Below are positions 59,506 through 64,000 of a stretch of DNA of 64,000 nucleotides, one piece after another. The notes under the pieces are model-generated. The model was given only the letters and a program-made list of their open reading frames with translations, was not told where the DNA came from and did not search any database. The stretch spans positions 125,600,938 through 125,664,937 of the forward strand of contig NC_092860.1 of NCBI RefSeq assembly GCF_032062135.1. The letters run 5' to 3'. Both the position numbers and the translations under genes were made by a program. Source of the stretch: Pyxicephalus adspersus. Taxonomy: Eukaryota > Chordata > Amphibia > Anura > Pyxicephalidae. Position 1 is the stretch's first letter. Every line of letters starts with the position of its first letter.

Positions 59506-59936
59506 CAGGTAGTCCCCGAGTTAAGGACATCCGACCTGCTCACTTGTGTGCAGGACGGAGGCTTAAAGGGAAGGAGGGGGCAGTTTGCATGACATGCAGA
59601 AGAAATCTTGATCTCTTCTGCCACATCTTGTAACTCTTTAATAACTAAGACAAACTCTGCAGTTGTTTCTTTTTGCATATCAAAGCACAGCTTGCTCCAG
59701 AACTTAATAAATATCTAGGCTCTATAAAGATTTTTTTGCTTTGTGATTAACTCAATTTTTTGAGTTATACAGGATTTTATACAGTAATTGACACCACACC
59801 GGCTAATAATAAGTTGAGACAAACATCTGTTCTAATTACATTTATTAAAATAATGTACCTGTTCCGACTTACATACAACTTCAGTTTAAGAACGAATCTA
59901 CAGTCCCTTTCTCATATGTAACCCGGGGACTCCTTG
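59506..59936. mobile_element. Tc1/mariner (pogo-like) non-autonomous element, copy 2
   Basis: TA dinucleotides flank (59,504-59,505 and 59,937-59,938) an element starting CAGGTAGTCCCCGAG and ending CCCGGGGACTCCTTG, inverted repeats matching at 12 of 15 positions. It shares the body of 32,783-33,168. It also contains an insertion-like stretch (about 59,735-59,815) absent from that copy, including GATTTTATACAGTAATTGAC. No transposase is encoded. Confidence 0.85.
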
Positions 59937-61773
59937 TATTTGAACACCTAAAAGATATTACATATACATACCTATATATCTGTGTCCTAGTAAAGAGACT
60001 TTTGTCCTCTTCATTTCCCTGACAGCGAGGAAGTGAGAGGAAATCCCTCTCAGAAACAATTGTCTCCATTGGGTTTTCCTCCACCATCCGTTATAATGAC
60101 AGCCGTAACTTTTTGGATTTGCCCTCACTTTGCGGCACAGTGACCATGCCCCCCTGGACAAGTAAAGTAGTTGAATCTCCCCAGAAAAGGTGCAGACAGC
60201 AATTCACATGTGACAGGGGTTCTAACCTATCCGCATTGTAAGCATTGGCCAAAACATTGCATAGCTTGTCATGGTCAATCACACATTAATACTACAGCAC
60301 AAATTGCTAATGCTCGACCAAGAGAGAGGACAGTGTAATATGAAGGATCTTCTGCTAACATCATGGTGTCACATATCACAGGACCACCTTCAGAAGCCCA
60401 GTCCTGAAAGGGTGGGCTTCTGAAGGGGGATGTACACTATATTAGGTGGGTAGTTGTGTTTGGCATCTGCACAGCCCTCCAAAATATCTTTATTACGTAT
60501 AATAATCACCGGGGTGCTAAATACTTCAAGGTGTTTTTCTCACTTATCATATAGCAGTTTTCAAAAAACCGTTGAGACCGAGGTGCCAATAATACAGTTT
60601 TAATAAGCCTGCACAGATTTTTAATTAATGAGGATCGGTCCCTATCATTGGTTAATTGTCAGCTTGAGCTCTCAGCAGATTACATGGTAGGTTAATTGGT
60701 TTCTGCTTAACGTGGCCCTTGTGTAAGTTTGAGCACATAATATCGAAGGGGATGTGTCTGATTATAAAACTCAGTGTGATGAACTAGCTACAACAAAATT
60801 ATTCTGTGTTAAAAACTGCATTCAGGTTTTTGCTTGCTTTGATATATTCTCATATAAAACACTTTTATGCATTGGTTTGTGCTAACATACATATATGAAT
60901 GTTCTATACGCATTTCTTGTCTTACTTTTTTAACAATTCATAAAAATTTACTCAAACGTAGATCTCGGTGTGTTTATGCCCTCACATTCATTCCTTAGGG
61001 CCTAAGAATGTGTATTCAGCTAGCATTTTAATGAACAGCTATACAGTGATAGGAAATACTGTAAAAGAAATGGAACTTGTTTGTTCAGTACGGTTTCCAT
61101 ACTTTTTTTATTTATTTTTATAACCCAGTTGTGCTACAATAAATTAAGCTTTCAGAAAATGTTCAAAACTTTTCTTTGGCAAGTATCTTAAAGATCAACT
61201 TTGCTCAGCCAGGGAATAATAATACTGTGATTCTGCTTAATCGGTTGATTGTGAACATCAGAATATCTCACAACACTGTGCATGCTTATTGTTCCTATTG
61301 ATGATATATTAAAGTTATAAGGGTTAATGAATTGGACCCATAACTATATGTGAATCAGCTTTAGGCACATACCTATCATGTGCTCCTTCACCTGATAGCA
61401 GCTTACCACCTAACACATGCCCTTCCCTTTTGTTTCCAGCAGTGTTATACAAGTATGGAAAATCAAAATGTGCAGTATGAGGCTGGGTAATCCAAGCTTT
61501 GCATGTTCCTATTTCACAGCTCGTCAAGAATGTCTCTTGACTCTGATAAACAGCTTGTTTGTCCCTTCTGCAAAATCTAAACAGACAGCTTAATATGTAA
61601 ATTCAGAAAATATTTATAACCAAAAGCTTGTGAGATGAAGAAAGGCAAGTTTTTTTATTAACCTGTTACTCTCGGAATAGGATTCATGCGATAATGGTCT
61701 TTATAAAGTACTCATGGGGTGAATCATATGCCCTATATCTTTCCCTCTGCTGCTTCTACTCTTCTCCCGCTTT
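59937..61773 (+). other. Intron sequence, nothing recognised
   Basis: No supported exon, RNA gene or element terminus is seen. Confidence 0.4.
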
Positions 61774-61869
61774 AGACTATGTACACACATGCAATAATTG
61801 TCATTGAAAAGGATCTTTCATGAAACTTTCCAACGACAAACGACTGCACTATGCACAAACGAGTGCTGT

Positions 61870-62056
61870 ATGAGTGCCGAAACTCTCTGGAATGGTCTTC
61901 CTTGTCCTATTCGGCTTGCTCCTACTTTATGCTCATTTAAAAGAGACCTCAAAACTCATCTTTTCAAACTTGCCTACCCATCTTCTTCTGTCATTTGAAA
62001 CCCTCACTACCTCCCACCACTACATATCTAACCTGCTACTAAAAAAAATGTTTATT

Positions 62057-62099
<43 letters not shown>

Positions 62100-62101
62100 T
62101 A
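61870..62101 (+). mobile_element. Non-LTR retrotransposon 3' end with (TAA)n tail, nested
   Basis: The frame reads SAETLWNGLPCPIRLAPT then SFKRDLKTHLF, a peptide often found at the extreme C terminus of LINE ORF2 proteins. It is followed by a short 3' untranslated part and about 12 TAA units. Only the terminal fragment was inserted, as is usual after 5' truncation. It lies inside the 61,774-62,419 MITE. Confidence 0.65.
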
Positions 62102-62172
62102 ATACGTACATACAGGGCTGTTTTGTTCTGTAGCGAGGGAAGGAGGAGAGCGAAGGAGTGGTAACCCACTTC

Positions 62173-62339
62173 AGGGTTCTCCCCAGGCCCTTTTAGCTGG
62201 GTGCACCACCCGGCACTTTTCAGCACCCACCCGGCTGTTTTTCGGTGGTTATTAAAGGTTTTTGGTCACAATACAGGGGCTGCCACCCACCTACATTTTC
62301 TTCCCACCCGGCTTAAAAAAATTTCTGGGTTGAGCACTG
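62173..62339. mobile_element. hAT-type MITE nested in another MITE
   Basis: It is the same family as 52,802-52,959: AGGGTTCTCCCCAGG at the left, CACCACCCGGCACTTTTCAG inside, GGGTTGAGCACTG at the right. CCACTTC occurs at 62,166-62,172 and again at 62,340-62,346, giving seven of eight duplicated bases with slight loss at the left junction. Confidence 0.85.
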
Positions 62340-62419
62340 CCACTTCGCTCTCTGCCCCTTCACTTCCATTATGATCGTGGATTATTGGGCGAGAACTATT
62401 GCATGTGTGTACCTAGGCT

Positions 62420-62964
62420 TACTCTCATATTCCATCTACAGCTTTTGCTGTGTGATATAAAGATTCTGAACAGTGCCCTAACACAATTTACTCTGTTGTA
62501 TTCTCATACAAATCAAAGGCATGTCCTTTTTTTGATCAGCATAAGATAAAGCCACCTTCAGGGGAAAAAAATAAATGAAAAAAATTAGTCTGCTAAGACG
62601 TATAAATTGAGTTGTTGCGCAGAAGTTGGCAACATTGGACAAACTTTCTGCACTGAGGCTGTGCAACTCATGAGAGGCTGATAGAGAGACGTATTTAGGG
62701 GTCTCTTGGGGACGGGGTTTAGTGTTCATTATTATAGAGCAAACCTAAATACAAAGGCAGAGAGGGCCAAAATGAGAGTTTGTATCATTTGGGTTAAACA
62801 AACCAGAATCGGCATGTTGGATGATCCCCACCATAGCACCCAACCTTAGTCAGCAGTTATATAGGAATTTTATTTCATTCATTATATTATTTGGTTTGTG
62901 TACTATTAGGTTGTGTCTAACTTTGAAATGCATTGTGTGTAGTGCCTACTTGGTGTCTAGAATA
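62420..62964 (+). other. Intron sequence, nothing recognised
   Basis: No supported feature is seen. Confidence 0.4.
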
Positions 62965-62975
62965 GTGTGTGTGTA

Positions 62976-63022
<47 letters not shown>

Positions 63023-63030
63023 CTATCTAT
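62965..63030. repeat. (TG)n(TA)n compound microsatellite
   Basis: GTGTGT units run into about 13 TA units, then two ATCT units. Confidence 0.9.
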
Positions 63031-64000
63031 CCTTGGGTGTTGCCTGAAACCAGTTTAAAAATATCATGAATACTATGTAACAATTCTAATGATTAAAGTT
63101 GTTAAGTGTAAGCTAACATTATCATACATTCATCTTTGCTTTTATCCCCACCCTATTGATTCAGCATAAAAGTCAGTTGAGTAGCAGGCTGAGGATAAAG
63201 CCCAGGCAATAAAAACTGAATCTGTTCATTATTCTACACATTCCTCATCTTTTTCCTTAACCTTATTTGATGTTTTTGTTGCGGCAATGACATCTCCCTC
63301 ATCTACTCTGCATTATGCATGTAAATTTATATGCCTAGCTTGCATCTCTTTGCAGAAATAATGTAGGGCAAGATATGACAAACATTTTAAATAAACTCCT
63401 TAACTTGTTAATGCTATGAATCTACTTATGGGAAGCAATCCTAAAGTTGTGAGTCTTGGTTAATGTGTTTGATTTTTGTGTCATGAGTGTGATAAACCTC
63501 ATCTTAGGTAGGATTGCTTGGTTTATGAAGATAGAACATCCTTAGGATATTTATTGTGCATCTGGACCTGAACAAGTAAAGTAAGGCTTTAGAAATACAA
63601 CGTACATTAGTTACATTTCACCTCTTCTTATTCCATCTGTAGTTCTAAACATAATAGCAAGATAAAGGTTTTTCACTGGTAAAAGGACAATATAGAATTT
63701 GGGTATAGTCAGCCTGTTGCCCTTCTGCCTCTAGCATTGATTCCTATTTTCACCAGGTCAGTTAATGAATGCCCCCCACCAACAACTAACAGACAGTGAG
63801 AACATTGACCATTGGCATTGGGTTTACTGCTCTTTTATAATTATTAGTTACAATCTTGTAAATAGGTGTGTATGCGGGCCAGCACAGAAATCCCTGAGAT
63901 CCTTAATGTACACAGCAGGTATCAGCTGCCCCATGTACATTGTACCATATAAGCCAAATTTGCTCAAACAACGTGTTTGTTTAGTTGTATTCCAACCAAA
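63031..64000 (+). other. Intron or intergenic sequence to the window end
   Basis: The stretch is AT-rich with no supported exon. The gene that starts at 48.5-50.1 kb presumably continues beyond this edge. Confidence 0.4.

Larger units (their letters stand above)
61774..62419. mobile_element. MITE (TACACACATGCAAT ends) carrying nested insertions
   Basis: The left end AGACTATGTACACACATGCA and the reverse complement of the right end, AGCCTAGGTACACACATGCA, match at 18 of 20 positions. The inverted repeats continue with ATAATTGTC and ATAGTTCTC. The interior holds a LINE-derived tail with TAA repeats and a hAT MITE, which together make up most of the length. No clear target duplication is seen at the outer ends. 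Confidence 0.8.

Overview
This window looks like vertebrate nuclear DNA, most likely from a frog or another amphibian. It has long AT-rich non-coding stretches, microsatellites, many short inverted-repeat transposons, tRNA-derived SINEs, hAT, Tc1 and pogo-like elements, Ty3/gypsy remnants, and one assembly gap of Ns. There are no operons or compact prokaryotic-style genes. The amphibian call is an inference from the repeat types; I could not check it against a database.

Only one gene start is well supported, on the + strand. A CpG-richer promoter block (about 48.05-48.72 kb) holds a probable non-coding exon 1. After an intron containing a minisatellite and the gap comes a clean exon 2 (50,027-50,134) with the start codon and the first 16 residues. 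The rest of the gene lies in long introns or beyond the right end; I do not recognise the protein. Weaker exon-like segments lie at 3,892-4,026 (+), 42,456-42,571 (-), 54,697-54,739 (+) and 56,238-56,370 (-).

Layout. 0-5 kb: a 66-bp segment present twice, a long hairpin, a LINE-like tail with ACAT repeats and a hAT MITE. 5-11 kb: mostly unrecognised DNA with a second hAT MITE. 11.8-13.8 kb: a decayed DNA transposon with TA-flanked inverted ends and a broken zinc-binding, transposase-like gene. 14-29 kb: scattered palindromic MITEs and a solo LTR. 29-39 kb: a Tc1-like remnant, an LTR-like block, a pogo-like element, a SINE and a minus-strand Ty3/gypsy relic with protease/RT and chromodomain remnants beside its 3' LTR. 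44-48 kb: a degenerate tandem array built on a GGGTACC-centred unit that ends in an 0.8 kb G-rich minisatellite directly upstream of the promoter. 50-64 kb: the gene's intron(s), with further hAT, pogo-like, SINE and nested MITE insertions.

The most interesting items are the 11.8-13.8 kb transposon of uncertain superfamily, the promoter flanked by two minisatellites, the related hAT MITEs with rearranged internal modules, and the two minus-strand exon-like segments of unknown identity.
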